Below are positions 8,586 through 17,840 of a stretch of 64,000 nucleotides of DNA, in pieces. Numbering within the stretch: the stretch's first letter is position 1; each line of letters begins with the position of its first letter. Both the position numbers and the translations under genes were made by a program. The notes under the pieces were generated by a model that worked only from the letters and a program-made list of their open reading frames with translations, was not told the DNA's origin and did not search any database. This DNA is from Streptomyces xylophagus (GTDB lineage Bacteria; Actinomycetota; Actinomycetes; Streptomycetales; Streptomycetaceae), in the NCBI RefSeq assembly GCF_000716435.1, contig NZ_JNWO01000002.1:186001-250000 (forward strand). The letters run 5' to 3'.

Positions 8586-9476
8586 ATGACCGATCCGGTC
8601 ATTCGCGCGCTCGACGAGAGCGACGCCCATCTTTTCGACGCACTTCCCGACCCGCTCGGCGCCCGCGCCGCACACCGACTCACGACCTGGCGGCCCGACT
8701 GGCAGCGGGTCGCGCTGCGCGACGGCAAGGTCGTCGCACGCGCCGCCTGGTGGGGCGGCCCGAACGACACCGAACCTCTCACCGTCGACTGCTTCGACCT
8801 GATCGAGGGCGAGGAGGAGGCCGGAGCCGCACTCCTGCGCAGCGCACCATGGCGCGTCGAGGCGGAACTGAACCTTCCGCCCGGCTGGCGCGACAGCCCC
8901 GAGACCCGCGCCGCGGCCGAGGCCCGCTTCACCGCCCTGCGCACGGCCGGATACGACCTCCTCGTCGAGCGGTTCATCTACCGATGGACCCCGGCATGCG
9001 GGCTCCCCGAACGCCCCGGACGTCTTGTCTTCGGCCCCGAACCGGACGACTCCGTGTTCTTCGACGCGCTGCGCCGCATCCACTCCGTCACCCTCGACGC
9101 CCATGCCCGACGGGCCGTACGGCAAGGGGGAGTCGACCAGGCCGCACAGGAGGAGGTCGACTTCTTCCGCTGGTGCCCGTCCCCGCGCGAGTGGTGGCAG
9201 GTCGCCCGCACCCCCGAGGGAGACCTCGTGGGAATCCACATCCCGGCCCACAACCCGTCGGGCCCGTGCATCGGCTTCATCGGAGTCGTACCGGAACAGC
9301 GCGGCCACGGCTACGCCCTCGACCTGCTGGCCGAGTGCACCCACTATCTCGCCGAGCGGGGCGCCGAGTTCATCGCCGCCGCCACGGACCAGGGCAACTT
9401 CCCGATGGCCGCGCACTTCGCCAAGGCCGGCTATCCGGTAATCCGTGAGCGCGCCAACTTCCATGTCGTCGAGTAG
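8586..9476 (+). CDS. GNAT family N-acetyltransferase
   Basis: The 296-residue protein contains the GNAT acetyl-CoA motif A in its C-terminal third: IGFIGVVPEQRGHGYALDLLAECT, with the expected V-x-P-x-x-R-G-x-G/A pyrophosphate loop. The N-terminal half (about residues 1-140) resembles a second, degenerate GNAT-like lobe, so a tandem architecture is possible. The substrate cannot be deduced. GGAGG precedes the ATG at a good distance. The gene follows a putative leader peptide ORF and ends before a strong terminator. Confidence 0.85.
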   Translation: MTDPVIRALDESDAHLFDALPDPLGARAAHRLTTWRPDWQRVALRDGKVVARAAWWGGPNDTEPLTVDCFDLIEGEEEAGAALLRSAPWRVEAELNLPPGWRDSPETRAAAEARFTALRTAGYDLLVERFIYRWTPACGLPERPGRLVFGPEPDDSVFFDALRRIHSVTLDAHARRAVRQGGVDQAAQEEVDFFRWCPSPREWWQVARTPEGDLVGIHIPAHNPSGPCIGFIGVVPEQRGHGYALDLLAECTHYLAERGAEFIAAATDQGNFPMAAHFAKAGYPVIRERANFHVVE

Positions 9477-9500
9477 GCGCACGGGGCATTAGCCCTGCGG

Positions 9501-9541
9501 GACAGTCGGCCCGGCCTGTCATCAGCTCCGGGCCGACTGTC
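9501..9541 (+). terminator. Terminator hairpin after the GNAT gene
   Basis: GACAGTCGGCCCGG and CCGGGCCGACTGTC form a perfect 14-bp stem with a 13-nt loop, 24 bp after the GNAT stop codon. Confidence 0.8.
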
Positions 9542-9595
9542 AGTGCCGGGTGGCAAGCTGGCGGCAGGTCGATCTACGGCGGGACGGAGTCGGGC

Positions 9596-9982
9596 ATGGG
9601 GTTCGTGGGCGAGGTCTGGCAGGTGCGCAGGGGCGAGGAGTCGGTCGGGGAGATCCTGATCGACGACGCCGATTTCCCTTGGCTGTCGGGCAAGTTCACC
9701 GCAGGTCCGGCGTTCGACGCCGTGCGGGACCTGTTCGCGCGGGACATCGCCCTGACGAAAGCGGACGACGACGGGCACTGGACCCGGTGGGAAGAGGCCT
9801 ACGACGAAATCCGGAGACAGGTCACTCTCACCTCGCCGGACGGTCCCGTGCCCGAGTTCCTCCTGCACATCGAGGGAGGGCGGGCGTGGTTCCGGTGGAG
9901 TGACGAGCCGTTCGGCGAGGAAGAGGAAGAGGACGACGACGAGGCAGGGGACAAGCACGAACAGCCGCCCGGCGCCGGGTGA
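9596..9982 (+). CDS. Small acidic protein of unknown function
   Basis: The 128-residue product starts MGFVGEVWQVRRGEESVGEILIDDADFPWL, has a middle helix with WTRWEEAYDEIRRQV, and ends in a very acidic tail (EEEEEDDDEAGDKHEQ). I do not recognise a named family with certainty. The pattern resembles short streptomycete proteins annotated only as hypothetical. GGAG lies 8 bases before the ATG. The gene lies between a terminator and a convergent oxidoreductase gene, whose stop codon is separated from this one by a single base. Confidence 0.65.
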   Translation: MGFVGEVWQVRRGEESVGEILIDDADFPWLSGKFTAGPAFDAVRDLFARDIALTKADDDGHWTRWEEAYDEIRRQVTLTSPDGPVPEFLLHIEGGRAWFRWSDEPFGEEEEEDDDEAGDKHEQPPGAG

Positions 9983-9983
9983 T

Positions 9984-10871
9984 TCAGACGGCCTCGCCGT
10001 ACACCATCGCCTCGGCCTGCGCCAGGATCTCCGTGACCCGTTGCCCGAACGCCGCGTCGCACGGATGCGGTCGGCCCGTGCGGACGGCCACGCCCAGCGC
10101 GTCGGCGGCCCGGACCAGGGCGGACACCGCATTGCCGGAGCTGTCCGGAAGGACGGTCACCCCGGTCTCGCCGCGCAGCTCCACCGTGGCTCCCGCCGCC
10201 GCGGTCGGTGCCGTGAGGCTCAGCGTCAGCGTGCTCGACGCGCCGCCGACGTGGTCCAGGATCAGCAGGGCCGTGTCCCCGGGCCCCCGCACGGCCGCAG
10301 CCACCCGGCGGACGTCACCGAGCACCGGCAGCAACACCGACAGGGCGTGCGGGCCTACGTCCCACAGCGCGCCCTTCTCCTGCCGCCAGGGCGACGCGGC
10401 GAACGGGCTGTCGCTGGTGAACACCGAGCCGAGCCACTCGGCCCGAGCGGTGAACCAGCCCTCGGCGGCGGCCTGTTCGGCGATCCACGCCTCCGTCTCC
10501 GGCTGGAAGCGGGTGGTGAAGAACACGACCGACGCGACCCCGGCCTCCTGGACCGCGTCGACCACGGCCCGCCCCTGCTCCACCGTCGGCGCCAGGGGCT
10601 TGTCCAGCAGCAGATGACGGCCCGCCCGAGCCGCCCGCACCGCCAACTCGGCCTGCACGGACGGCGGCAGGGCCACGGCGACGGCGTCCACGTCCGCGAT
10701 GAGGGCGTCGGCATCGTCGTAGGCGGGCACGCCGTGCCGGTCCGCCAGTTCCTTGGCGGCATCCGGGCGGCGGCCCCACACACCCGCGAACTCCCACTCC
10801 GGGTGCCCGCTGAGGGCGGGGGCGTGCGCCATCTGTGCCCAAGGGCCGGTGCCGAGCAGTCCGATGCGCAT
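9984..10871 (-). CDS. Gfo/Idh/MocA family NAD(P)-dependent oxidoreductase
   Basis: The 295-residue protein has an N-terminal Rossmann fold (MRIGLLGTGPWAQMAHAPAL) and the conserved lysine motif of the family as LLLDKPLAP near residues 88-96, equivalent to the usual EKP. The C-terminal alpha/beta dimerisation and substrate domain includes GALWDVGPHALSVLLPVLG. Relatives oxidise or reduce sugars, inositols and similar polyols; the substrate here is unknown. GAGAGG precedes the ATG. The gene is convergent with the acidic small protein and divergent from an aldo/keto reductase gene, with which it may share a regulatory region. Confidence 0.85.
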   Translation of the reverse strand: MRIGLLGTGPWAQMAHAPALSGHPEWEFAGVWGRRPDAAKELADRHGVPAYDDADALIADVDAVAVALPPSVQAELAVRAARAGRHLLLDKPLAPTVEQGRAVVDAVQEAGVASVVFFTTRFQPETEAWIAEQAAAEGWFTARAEWLGSVFTSDSPFAASPWRQEKGALWDVGPHALSVLLPVLGDVRRVAAAVRGPGDTALLILDHVGGASSTLTLSLTAPTAAAGATVELRGETGVTVLPDSSGNAVSALVRAADALGVAVRTGRPHPCDAAFGQRVTEILAQAEAMVYGEAV

Positions 10872-11185
10872 GGCGCTGCCTCTCCACGGGGTCGAATCAA
10901 CGGGTCGAACCTGTCGAACCTGGTGACGACCGGAGTCAGAGCCGACCCGGCCGGTCGCCGGTGAGCGTGCCACATGAACAGGGCAGGTGCGCAAGCCCCT
11001 CGGACGACTCGCCGATTGAGCAGTCCCGCTGCTGGATGCGTTCGATTTCTTCTATTGGACCTGCGGACTTCGGCCGGAGAGGCTGGAGGGTGCGTCCTGC
11101 CCGCCGCGACCCGATCGGTCGTCCGGCGGCGTCGGACGGCACGGTTCCGCACGACAGCCGGCAGACCGGAAGAGGAGCACGAGCA
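10872..11185. promoter_or_regulatory. Divergent intergenic region with GTCGAA repeats
   Basis: These 314 bases separate two divergent oxidoreductase genes. GTCGAA occurs three times (10891-10896, 10904-10909, 10913-10918), twice within the longer GTCGAACC, as closely spaced direct repeats 20-47 bp upstream of the Gfo/Idh start. They are a candidate operator. A relatively AT-rich stretch at 11040-11058 may hold the aldo/keto reductase promoter. No gene is seen. Confidence 0.4.
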
Positions 11186-12043
11186 ATGGACACCCGCCGT
11201 ATCGGTGACGTCGAGGTCAGTGCGATCGGCCTGGGCGGCATGCCCATGTCGATCGAGGGACGGCCGGACGAGGCACGCTCCCTCGCGACCATCCACGCCG
11301 CCCTCGACGCGGGCGTGACGCTGATCGACACCGCGGACGCCTACCACCTGCACGCCGACGACGTCGGTCACAACGAGACCCTGATCGCCAAGGCCCTCGC
11401 CTCCCACGACCGGGGGGCGGACGTCCTGGTCGCCACCAAGGGCGGGCATCTGCGCCCCGGGGACGGCAGTTGGACCCTGAACGGCAGCCCCGAGTACCTC
11501 AAGGAGGCCTGCGAGGCATCCCTGCGCCGACTGGGCGTGGAGGCCATCGGGCTCTACCAGTTCCACCGCCCCGACCCGACGGTCCCGTACGCGGACTCCG
11601 TCGGCGCGGTGCGGGACCTGCTGGACGAGGGCAAGATCCGCATGGCCGGTATCTCGAACGCGAACCCGGAGCAGATCCGGCTGGCGAACGAGATCCTCGG
11701 CGGGCGGCTGGTCTCGGTGCAGAACCAGTTCTCCCCGGCTTTCCGCTCCAGCGAGCCGGAGCTGGACCTGTGCGACGAGCTCGGCATCGCTTTCCTGCCC
11801 TGGAGCCCCCTCGGCGGCATCGCCCGCGCCGGCGAACTCGGCTCCGCCTACGCGCCGTTCGCCCTGATCGCCGAGCAGCACGGCGTCAGCCCGCAGCGGG
11901 TGTGCCTGGCCTGGATGCTCGCCAAGTCGCCGGTCGTCGTACCGATCCCGGGCGCCAGCCGCCCCGAGACGATCCGCGACTCGGCCGCCGCACCCGAACT
12001 GGCGCTGTCCGCCGAGGAGATCGCGGAACTCGACGCCGTCTGA
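11186..12043 (+). CDS. Aldo/keto reductase
   Basis: The 285-residue protein is a single-domain (alpha/beta)8 aldo/keto reductase that would reduce aldehydes or ketones with NADPH. The catalytic tetrad is visible as Asp47 and Tyr52 in LIDTADAY, Lys85 in VATKGG and His127 in YQFHRPD. Late motifs SNANPEQI, QNQFSP, LAWMLAKSPVVVPIPGAS also fit the family. The frame is open upstream to 10835, but ATG 11186 with AGAGGAG before it and MDTRRIGDVEVSAIGLGGMPM after it gives the standard N-terminus. A hairpin terminator follows. Confidence 0.9.
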   Translation: MDTRRIGDVEVSAIGLGGMPMSIEGRPDEARSLATIHAALDAGVTLIDTADAYHLHADDVGHNETLIAKALASHDRGADVLVATKGGHLRPGDGSWTLNGSPEYLKEACEASLRRLGVEAIGLYQFHRPDPTVPYADSVGAVRDLLDEGKIRMAGISNANPEQIRLANEILGGRLVSVQNQFSPAFRSSEPELDLCDELGIAFLPWSPLGGIARAGELGSAYAPFALIAEQHGVSPQRVCLAWMLAKSPVVVPIPGASRPETIRDSAAAPELALSAEEIAELDAV

Positions 12044-12073
12044 GCCGATGTCTGATGTCTGAGGTGCAGTCGT

Positions 12074-12104
12074 GGCGGGCAAGGACTGAAAGCGCTTGCC
12101 CGCC
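12074..12104 (+). terminator. Terminator hairpin after the aldo/keto reductase gene
   Basis: GGCGGGCAAG and CTTGCCCGCC form a perfect 10-bp stem with an 11-nt loop, 30 bp after the stop codon. Its loop and right arm contain AAGCGCTT, so a role as a regulator site is an alternative. Confidence 0.65.
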
Positions 12105-12133
12105 AACCGGTCACAGGGGGAGGACCACCACCG

Positions 12134-13906
12134 ATGGCGTCGTCCACGGAGAAACCGCTCGACCACCGCTACCGCGACGAACACCCGATCCGCACCCTCG
12201 CCTACCTGTTCCACCAGGACCGTAGACGCCTGACCCTGGCCGTCGCCGTCTTCACGGTCAAGCACAGCCCCATCTGGCTGCTCCCGCTGATCACCGCGTC
12301 CATCATCGACACCGTCGTCCAGCACCAACCGGTCAGCAGACTCTGGATCAGCACCGGCGTCATCCTGTTCATCCTGCTGATCAACTACCCCTTGCACGTG
12401 CTCTATGTCCGCCTTCTCTACGGCAGCGTCCGCCGCATGGGCACCGATCTGCGCTCGGCACTGTGCACCCGCATGCAGCAGCTCTCCATCGGCTACCACT
12501 CCCGGGTCAGCGCCGGCGTCCTCCAGGCCAAGGTCGTCCGCGACGTGGAGACCGTCGAGCAGATGGTCCAGCAGACCGCGGAGACCGGTCTCGGCGCGAT
12601 CACCGTGCTCACCGGCGGTCTGGTCATCATCGGCTTCCGTACGCCGGAGTTCGTGCCCGTCTTCGTGGTCGTCGTGCCCGTCGCCGCACTCCTCGTGTCC
12701 CGGTTGCGGGCACGCCTGCGCACCCACAACGAGCACTTCCGCCACGAGGTCGAGACCCTGTCCTCGCGCGTCACGGAGATGACCCGCCTCATCCCGGTCA
12801 CCCGCGCCCACGGCCTGGAGGGCAAGGCCCTGCGCCGCATGGACGGCACCCTGCGCCGACTCCTCACCTCAGGAAACCGCCTCGACCTGCTCAACGGCCG
12901 CTTCGGCTCACTGGCGTGGGTGGTCCTGAACGTGGTCGGCGTCCTGGTCCTCGCCGGCGCGGCCCTGGTGTCGTACTACGGCGTCTGGGGAGTCACCGCC
13001 GGCGACGTCGTCATGCTCAGCGCCTTCCTGACCACCCTCACCAACTCCACCACGACCCTCGCCGGCCTGGCCCCGGTCATCACCAAGGGCCTGGAGTCGG
13101 TCCGTTCGGTCGGCGAGGTGCTCCAGGAACCCGAACTGGAGGACAACGAGGGCAAGGCCGAGGTCACCGCGGTGCGCGGAGCCGTCACCTTCCGGAACGT
13201 CGGCCACACCTACGACACCGGCCAACTCAGGCCCGCCGTCCACGACTTCACCCTCACCGTCGCCCCCGGCGAGACCGTCGCCCTCGTCGGCGCGTCCGGC
13301 GCCGGAAAGTCCACGGTCCTGAACCTCGTCATCGGGTTCATCCGCCCCACCGCCGGCCAACTGCTCCTCGACGGCGCCGACATGACCACCCTCGACCTGC
13401 GCACCTACCGCCGCTTCGTCTCGGTCGTCCCCCAGGAGTCGATCCTCTTCGACGGCACGATCCGCGACAACGTGGCCTACGGCCTGGACGACGCCGACGA
13501 GGAAACGGTGCGCGCGGCCCTGCGCGACGCCAACGCCCTCGAGTTCGTGGAGAAGTTGCCGCGGGGCCTGGAGACCCTGGTGGGCGAACGCGGGGCGCGG
13601 CTGTCCGGCGGGCAGCGCCAACGCCTCGCCATCGCACGGGCGTTGATCCGCGACCCCAAAGTGCTCGTCCTGGACGAGGCGACCTCGGCGCTCGACACCC
13701 GCTCGGAGGCCCTCGTCCAGCAGGCCCTCGCCCGGCTGCTGCGCGGCCGTACGACATTCGTGGTGGCGCACCGGCTGTCCACGGTGCGCGGCGCCGACCG
13801 GATCGTGGTGATGGGCGACGGGGAGATCCTGGAGGTCGGCACGCACGACGAACTCCTGCGCCAGGGTGGGGCGTACACGGCGCTACACAGCGGGCAGGTG
13901 GCTTGA
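12134..13906 (+). CDS. ABC exporter half-transporter (membrane domain fused to ATPase)
   Basis: The 590-residue protein joins an N-terminal type I exporter membrane domain of about six helices (residues about 30-330) to a C-terminal ATPase. Nucleotide-binding motifs are complete: Walker A GASGAGKST (about 385), Q-loop VVPQESI, signature LSGGQRQR (about 490), Walker B VLVLDEATSALD (about 510) and H-loop VAHRLS. It should work as a homodimer, or with an unknown partner, exporting a lipid, peptide or drug. No second half-transporter gene adjoins it, and the substrate is not indicated. GGGGGAGG precedes the ATG. A small DUF5133 gene follows after 73 bp. Confidence 0.9.
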   Translation: MASSTEKPLDHRYRDEHPIRTLAYLFHQDRRRLTLAVAVFTVKHSPIWLLPLITASIIDTVVQHQPVSRLWISTGVILFILLINYPLHVLYVRLLYGSVRRMGTDLRSALCTRMQQLSIGYHSRVSAGVLQAKVVRDVETVEQMVQQTAETGLGAITVLTGGLVIIGFRTPEFVPVFVVVVPVAALLVSRLRARLRTHNEHFRHEVETLSSRVTEMTRLIPVTRAHGLEGKALRRMDGTLRRLLTSGNRLDLLNGRFGSLAWVVLNVVGVLVLAGAALVSYYGVWGVTAGDVVMLSAFLTTLTNSTTTLAGLAPVITKGLESVRSVGEVLQEPELEDNEGKAEVTAVRGAVTFRNVGHTYDTGQLRPAVHDFTLTVAPGETVALVGASGAGKSTVLNLVIGFIRPTAGQLLLDGADMTTLDLRTYRRFVSVVPQESILFDGTIRDNVAYGLDDADEETVRAALRDANALEFVEKLPRGLETLVGERGARLSGGQRQRLAIARALIRDPKVLVLDEATSALDTRSEALVQQALARLLRGRTTFVVAHRLSTVRGADRIVVMGDGEILEVGTHDELLRQGGAYTALHSGQVA

Positions 13907-13979
13907 GCAGATCTCTTGGCGGTGTGCTTGATCGGGCGTCGGCGGGGCACACGAGGGCGAAACGAGAGAGGGGCTCTCC

Positions 13980-14210
13980 GTGCTCGTGCCGGACCCGAAG
14001 GCCGTCAGAAAACTGCTCACCCGGTACGCGGTGCTCCGCATCGCCCAGGCGGAGAGGCATCGCCCACAGACGGCCGAGGAGTTGAACGACGTCGTGTCCA
14101 CCCTCTGCGTGATGATGGGCACCACGGGCATCCGGGAAGCGATCGTCAAGGCGGACGCTCTGTTGGCGGCGGCGCGTGGCACGGCTGCCGACGGGCGCGC
14201 CGTCGCGTAG
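13980..14210 (+). CDS. DUF5133 small protein
   Basis: The GTG-started 76-residue protein (MLVPDPKAVRKLLTRYAVLR, then a short second helix VVSTLCVMMGTTGIREAIVKADALL) matches the small helical DUF5133 proteins that streptomycetes carry in many copies, often near antibiotic or regulatory genes. The function is unknown. GAGAGGGG lies 6-7 bases before the GTG. It is convergent with the GlxA-like regulator, with only five bases between stops. Confidence 0.75.
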   Translation: MLVPDPKAVRKLLTRYAVLRIAQAERHRPQTAEELNDVVSTLCVMMGTTGIREAIVKADALLAAARGTAADGRAVA

Positions 14211-14215
14211 ATCCG

Positions 14216-15184
14216 TCAGGAGAACGCCACTTCGGCGACCCTCCTGCCGTGGAACGCCGAGCGGTACGCCTGCGGACTCGTGCCGACGACCCGGCGGAAG
14301 CGCTCGCGGAACGCGGTGGGGGAGCCGAACCCGGCCTGCTGGGCGATGCGTTCGATGGTGTGGTCGCTGTGCTCCAGCAGGTACTGGGCGCGGCGCACGC
14401 GGGCCCGCAGCAGCCACTGAAGAGGGGTGCTGCCCGTCTGTTCGCGGAACCGGCGGCTGAACGTCCGCTCGCTCATGCCCGATCGCGTCGCCAGCGCGCC
14501 CAGGGTGACCTCGTAGGAGAGGTTGTCCTCGATCCACCGCAGCAGCGGTTCGAGGGTCGAGCCCTGGGGGACCGGTGGATGTTGGTGGACGATGAACTGG
14601 GCCTGCCCGCCCTCGCGTTCGAGCGGCATGACCGACAGCCGTGCCGCGTCCGCGGCGATCGCCGAGCCCAGGTCCCGCCGGATGATGTGCAGACACAGGT
14701 CGAGGCCGGCGGCGGCCCCGGCCGAGGTGAGGATCTGGCCGTTGTCGACGTAGAGCACGTCCGGCTGCACCTCGACCAGCGGATAGCTGCGGGCCAGCAG
14801 ATCGGCGGCGATCCAGTGGGTGGTGGCGCGCAGCCCGTCCAGCAGGCCGGCCTCGGCCAGCACGAAGGCGCCCGCGCAGATGGACACGATCCGGGTGCCC
14901 GCCGCTGCCGCCTCCCGCAGTGCCTCCAGCACCCGGGCGGAGGGCGGCGGGGCCTGCTCCGAGCGGCCCGGGACGATGACGGTGTCGGCGTCCGCCAGCG
15001 CTTCGAGCCCGTGGTCGACCCGCAGGGCGAACCCGTCCGCCCGCACGTCCGGCGTCTCGCCGCACACCCGCACCCGGTAGGCGTTGCGGCCGTCCGGCAG
15101 CCGGGTACGGCCGAACACCTCCATCGGCGTCGCCATGTCGAACGGCACCACATGATCGAGAGCGAGGATCACCACGGTATGCAT
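14216..15184 (-). CDS. GlxA-like AraC family regulator with DJ-1/PfpI domain
   Basis: The 322-residue protein has an N-terminal DJ-1/PfpI-type amidotransferase-like domain (MHTVVILALDHVVPFDMATPMEVF; nucleophile-elbow-like SICAGAFVLAEAGLLDG near residue 100). The C-terminal AraC DNA-binding domain has two helix-turn-helix units (LGALATRSGMSERTFSRRFREQTG and ERIAQQAGFGSPTAFRERFRR). Proteins of this architecture are transcriptional regulators, and the glutaminase-like lobe is usually a sensor. The ATG at 15184 lacks a strong RBS. In-frame GTG codons 6 and 9 bases upstream, with AGGAA before them, are an alternative start. It is divergent from a membrane protein gene and may regulate it. Confidence 0.88.
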   Translation of the reverse strand: MHTVVILALDHVVPFDMATPMEVFGRTRLPDGRNAYRVRVCGETPDVRADGFALRVDHGLEALADADTVIVPGRSEQAPPPSARVLEALREAAAAGTRIVSICAGAFVLAEAGLLDGLRATTHWIAADLLARSYPLVEVQPDVLYVDNGQILTSAGAAAGLDLCLHIIRRDLGSAIAADAARLSVMPLEREGGQAQFIVHQHPPVPQGSTLEPLLRWIEDNLSYEVTLGALATRSGMSERTFSRRFREQTGSTPLQWLLRARVRRAQYLLEHSDHTIERIAQQAGFGSPTAFRERFRRVVGTSPQAYRSAFHGRRVAEVAFS

Positions 15185-15316
15185 GAACACCACGATAGGC
15201 AGATTCCTGCCAGAGGTGTGACATGGCCCTATGTCTCTGTGGCCTGGTGGGAGGTGTTGGCGGGAATCCGTTGGAACCTGTCGTTTCAGCCTCTGTGCTC
15301 CCGCGTGGGACGTCCC

Positions 15317-15322
15317 TAGCCT
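15317..15322 (+). promoter_or_regulatory. -10 box TAGCCT of a leaderless gene
   Basis: TAGCCT lies six bases before the GTG at 15329 and no ribosome binding site is present, which fits leaderless transcription. Confidence 0.55.
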
Positions 15323-15328
15323 GGGCCG

Positions 15329-15796
15329 GTGACCAAGATCCTCCTCGCTCTGCACGTCCTGGCCGCCATCGTCGCGGTCGGCCCCGTGACCGTCGCCGCC
15401 AGCATGTTCCCACCGGCGGCCCGCCGCGCTCTCACGGGCCCGGACGGCTCCGACGCGGGGGTGACGACCGTACGACTGCTGCACCGCATCTGCCGTCTCT
15501 ACGGCGCGGTCGGCCTTGCCGTGCCCCTCTTCGGCTTCGCCACCGCCTCCGCGATGGGCGTCCTGGGCAGCGGCTGGCTCATCGCCTCCATCACCCTGAC
15601 CGCGGTGGCGGCCGGCATCCTGATCGCCTTCGTCCTGCCCCGCCAGGACGAACTCCTCGAGGAACTGGGCGCGCGGCGGCCCGTGGAGCGGGCCGGGACC
15701 GTTCAACTCGCCATGTTCACCGGCATCTTCAACCTGCTGTGGGCCACCGTCACCGTCCTCATGATCATCCGCCCCGGCTCGACCACGGGCGCCTGA
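15329..15796 (+). CDS. Integral membrane protein of unknown function (four helices)
   Basis: The 155-residue protein is mostly membrane: predicted helices at about residues 3-25, 55-75, 78-100 and 125-147, with short charged loops (PRQDELLEELGARRPVERAG between helices 3 and 4). It resembles small DUF2269-like streptomycete membrane proteins but shows no catalytic motif. The GTG start follows a TAGCCT -10 box. The gene is divergent from the GlxA-like regulator and convergent with the SpoIIE phosphatase gene. Confidence 0.7.
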   Translation: MTKILLALHVLAAIVAVGPVTVAASMFPPAARRALTGPDGSDAGVTTVRLLHRICRLYGAVGLAVPLFGFATASAMGVLGSGWLIASITLTAVAAGILIAFVLPRQDELLEELGARRPVERAGTVQLAMFTGIFNLLWATVTVLMIIRPGSTTGA

Positions 15797-15800
15797 GCGG

Positions 15801-17840
15801 TCAGCCGGTGGCGCGGACCAGGAGGAGCGCGACGTCGTCGTCCGGTTCCGGGCGCAGCGTGTTGAGGAGCATGTCGCTCGTCTGCTCCAGCGGGCGGCGC
15901 GAACTCTGCAACAGCCGCGTCAGCGTGTGCAGTCCGACGTCGATCGACTCGCCGCGGTTCTCCACCAGGCCGTCGGAGTACAGGGCGAGCAACGCGCCTG
16001 TGGTGAAGTCGACTTCGGCGGTCCCGAAGTCCACCCCGCCGACACCGAGCGGGACTCCGCCGGGAATCTCGAGGAGTTCCGCCGAGCCGTCGGGACGGAT
16101 CAGCACGGGCGGCAGGTGCCCGGCGCTGGACAGCGCGCAGGTGCCCCGGCCGAGGTCGACCACGCCGTACGCACAGGTCGCGATCGTGTCGCCGAGCGAT
16201 CCGGTGAGGTCGTCGAGGTGGTGCAGCAACTCCGCGGGCGGCAGATCGAGTCGGGCCAGCGCGCGGGTCGCCGTGCTCAACTGGCCCATGATGGCGGCGG
16301 CTTGCACGCCCTTGCCCATCACGTCGCCCACGACGAGACCGGTCCGCCCCGGCCCCAGCGGCAGTACGTCGTACCAGTCGCCCCCGACCTCGCTCAGCGC
16401 CGGGAGATAGCGGGCCGCGATGTCGAGCCCCTCCTGCCGGGCCGGGGTCGGTGGCAGCAGGCTGCGCTGCAGGGTCAGCGCGGTGGCGCGCTCACGGCCG
16501 TAGAGACGGGCGTTGTCGATGCAGATCGCGGCGCGCGCGGCGAGTTCGGAGGCGAGGACGCGGTCCTGTTCGTCGAAGGGGCGCTCGTTGACGGTGCGGT
16601 AGAGGCTCAGCGTGCCGAGTACCTCGCCGCGGGCCATCAACGGGACGGCCAGGTACGAGTGGACGCCCGCCGTGCGCAGGGTCTGGGCGGCGCGTCCGTC
16701 CCTGGCGATGCGGCGCATCATCGGCGGGTCCACCCGCTCGACCAGGATCGGGCCGGCCTCGCGGACGCATCGGGTGATGATGCGGTGGGGGCCGTAGGTG
16801 GCCAGTTCGCCCACCGGGTCCGCCGCGTGGATCGCGTCGGTGAGGTATCCGGCGGCGACGGCCAGCGCGCGGAACTCCACCTGCGTGTCCGCGGTCACCG
16901 GAGTGATCGTGCCGTGTGTGACCACCGATTCCAGTACGTCCACGGCGGCCAGGTCGGCCACATGTGGCACCGCGACGTCGGCCAGCTCCCGCGCGGTCTG
17001 CTGGAGGTCCAGGGTCGTCCCGATCCGCACCCCGGCCTCCGCCACGACGGACAGATGCTGGCGCGCCTGCGCGACCTCGGCGGCGGCCTGCTCCCGCTCG
17101 GTGACGTCCAGAACGGCCATCGCCAGCCCCAGCACCCGGCCCTGCGCGTCCTCGATGCGGTGATACGACTCCGAGTACGCCCTGTCCGTGACGTCGGCCG
17201 CCGTCCGGCCCACGGTCTGCTGGTCCAGCAGCGGCTTGCCGGTGATCAGCACATGGCGCATACGGGACTCGATGGCCGCCACGTCCAGACCAGGCAGTAC
17301 CTCGCCCACACGACGCCCGATGAGCCGCGCCTCCGGTACGCCGTTCATGCGCTCCAGGGCCGGGTTGACGCCGATCCACCGCAGATCGGTGTCGAACACC
17401 GCGATGCCCACCGGTGTCTGCCGCACGAGGCTGTGGGACAGCGCCAGGTCGCGCTCCACACCCCGCACCGTCGTGGCGTCCGCGGCCAGCCCCAGCAGAT
17501 GCGGCTGACCCTGGCTGTCGCGCAGCCGCATCGTGCGGAACTCCACGGACCGCTCCGTACCGTCCCGGTGCAGCAGCGGGAACACACCCGCCCAACGGGC
17601 ACCCGAACCCACCTGAGCGAACAGCTCCCGTGCCCTGACCCGGTCGTCGGGCGACACCAGCAGCCGGTCCGCGCGCTGCGTCAGCGCCTCCTCGGGGGAG
17701 TAGCCGAGCAACTGCTCCGCCTCGGGACTCCACAGCCCGATGTACCCGCCGGCGTCCAGCACCACCGCCGCGACCTGCAACAGGTCCAGCAGCCCTCCCG
17801 GGGCGGCCGTGACGCCGTCCCCGGCACCGTACGCGTCCAT
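15801..17840 (-). CDS. PAS-GAF-PP2C (SpoIIE/RsbU type) serine phosphatase
   Basis: The 679-residue protein has two PAS-like sensor domains (about 20-125 and 130-250; second one VGIAVFDTDLRWIGVNPALERMNG), a GAF domain (about 265-445) and a C-terminal SpoIIE/PP2C phosphatase (about 460-675). Metal-binding aspartates are visible in GGDWYDVLPLG, GDVMGKG and PDDDVALLLVRATG. Such enzymes dephosphorylate STAS anti-anti-sigma factors and so release a sigma factor. GGAAGGAG precedes the ATG. No kinase or sigma partner adjoins it. It is divergent from a secreted hydrolase gene. Confidence 0.9.
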   Translation of the reverse strand: MDAYGAGDGVTAAPGGLLDLLQVAAVVLDAGGYIGLWSPEAEQLLGYSPEEALTQRADRLLVSPDDRVRARELFAQVGSGARWAGVFPLLHRDGTERSVEFRTMRLRDSQGQPHLLGLAADATTVRGVERDLALSHSLVRQTPVGIAVFDTDLRWIGVNPALERMNGVPEARLIGRRVGEVLPGLDVAAIESRMRHVLITGKPLLDQQTVGRTAADVTDRAYSESYHRIEDAQGRVLGLAMAVLDVTEREQAAAEVAQARQHLSVVAEAGVRIGTTLDLQQTARELADVAVPHVADLAAVDVLESVVTHGTITPVTADTQVEFRALAVAAGYLTDAIHAADPVGELATYGPHRIITRCVREAGPILVERVDPPMMRRIARDGRAAQTLRTAGVHSYLAVPLMARGEVLGTLSLYRTVNERPFDEQDRVLASELAARAAICIDNARLYGRERATALTLQRSLLPPTPARQEGLDIAARYLPALSEVGGDWYDVLPLGPGRTGLVVGDVMGKGVQAAAIMGQLSTATRALARLDLPPAELLHHLDDLTGSLGDTIATCAYGVVDLGRGTCALSSAGHLPPVLIRPDGSAELLEIPGGVPLGVGGVDFGTAEVDFTTGALLALYSDGLVENRGESIDVGLHTLTRLLQSSRRPLEQTSDMLLNTLRPEPDDDVALLLVRATG

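Noticed and set aside
12088..12099. GAAAGCGCTTGC looks like a LacI-family operator upstream of the ABC exporter
   Set aside because: The sequence is part of a perfect 10-bp stem-loop placed 30 bp after the aldo/keto reductase stop, which explains it better as a terminator. No LacI-type gene is present in the window.
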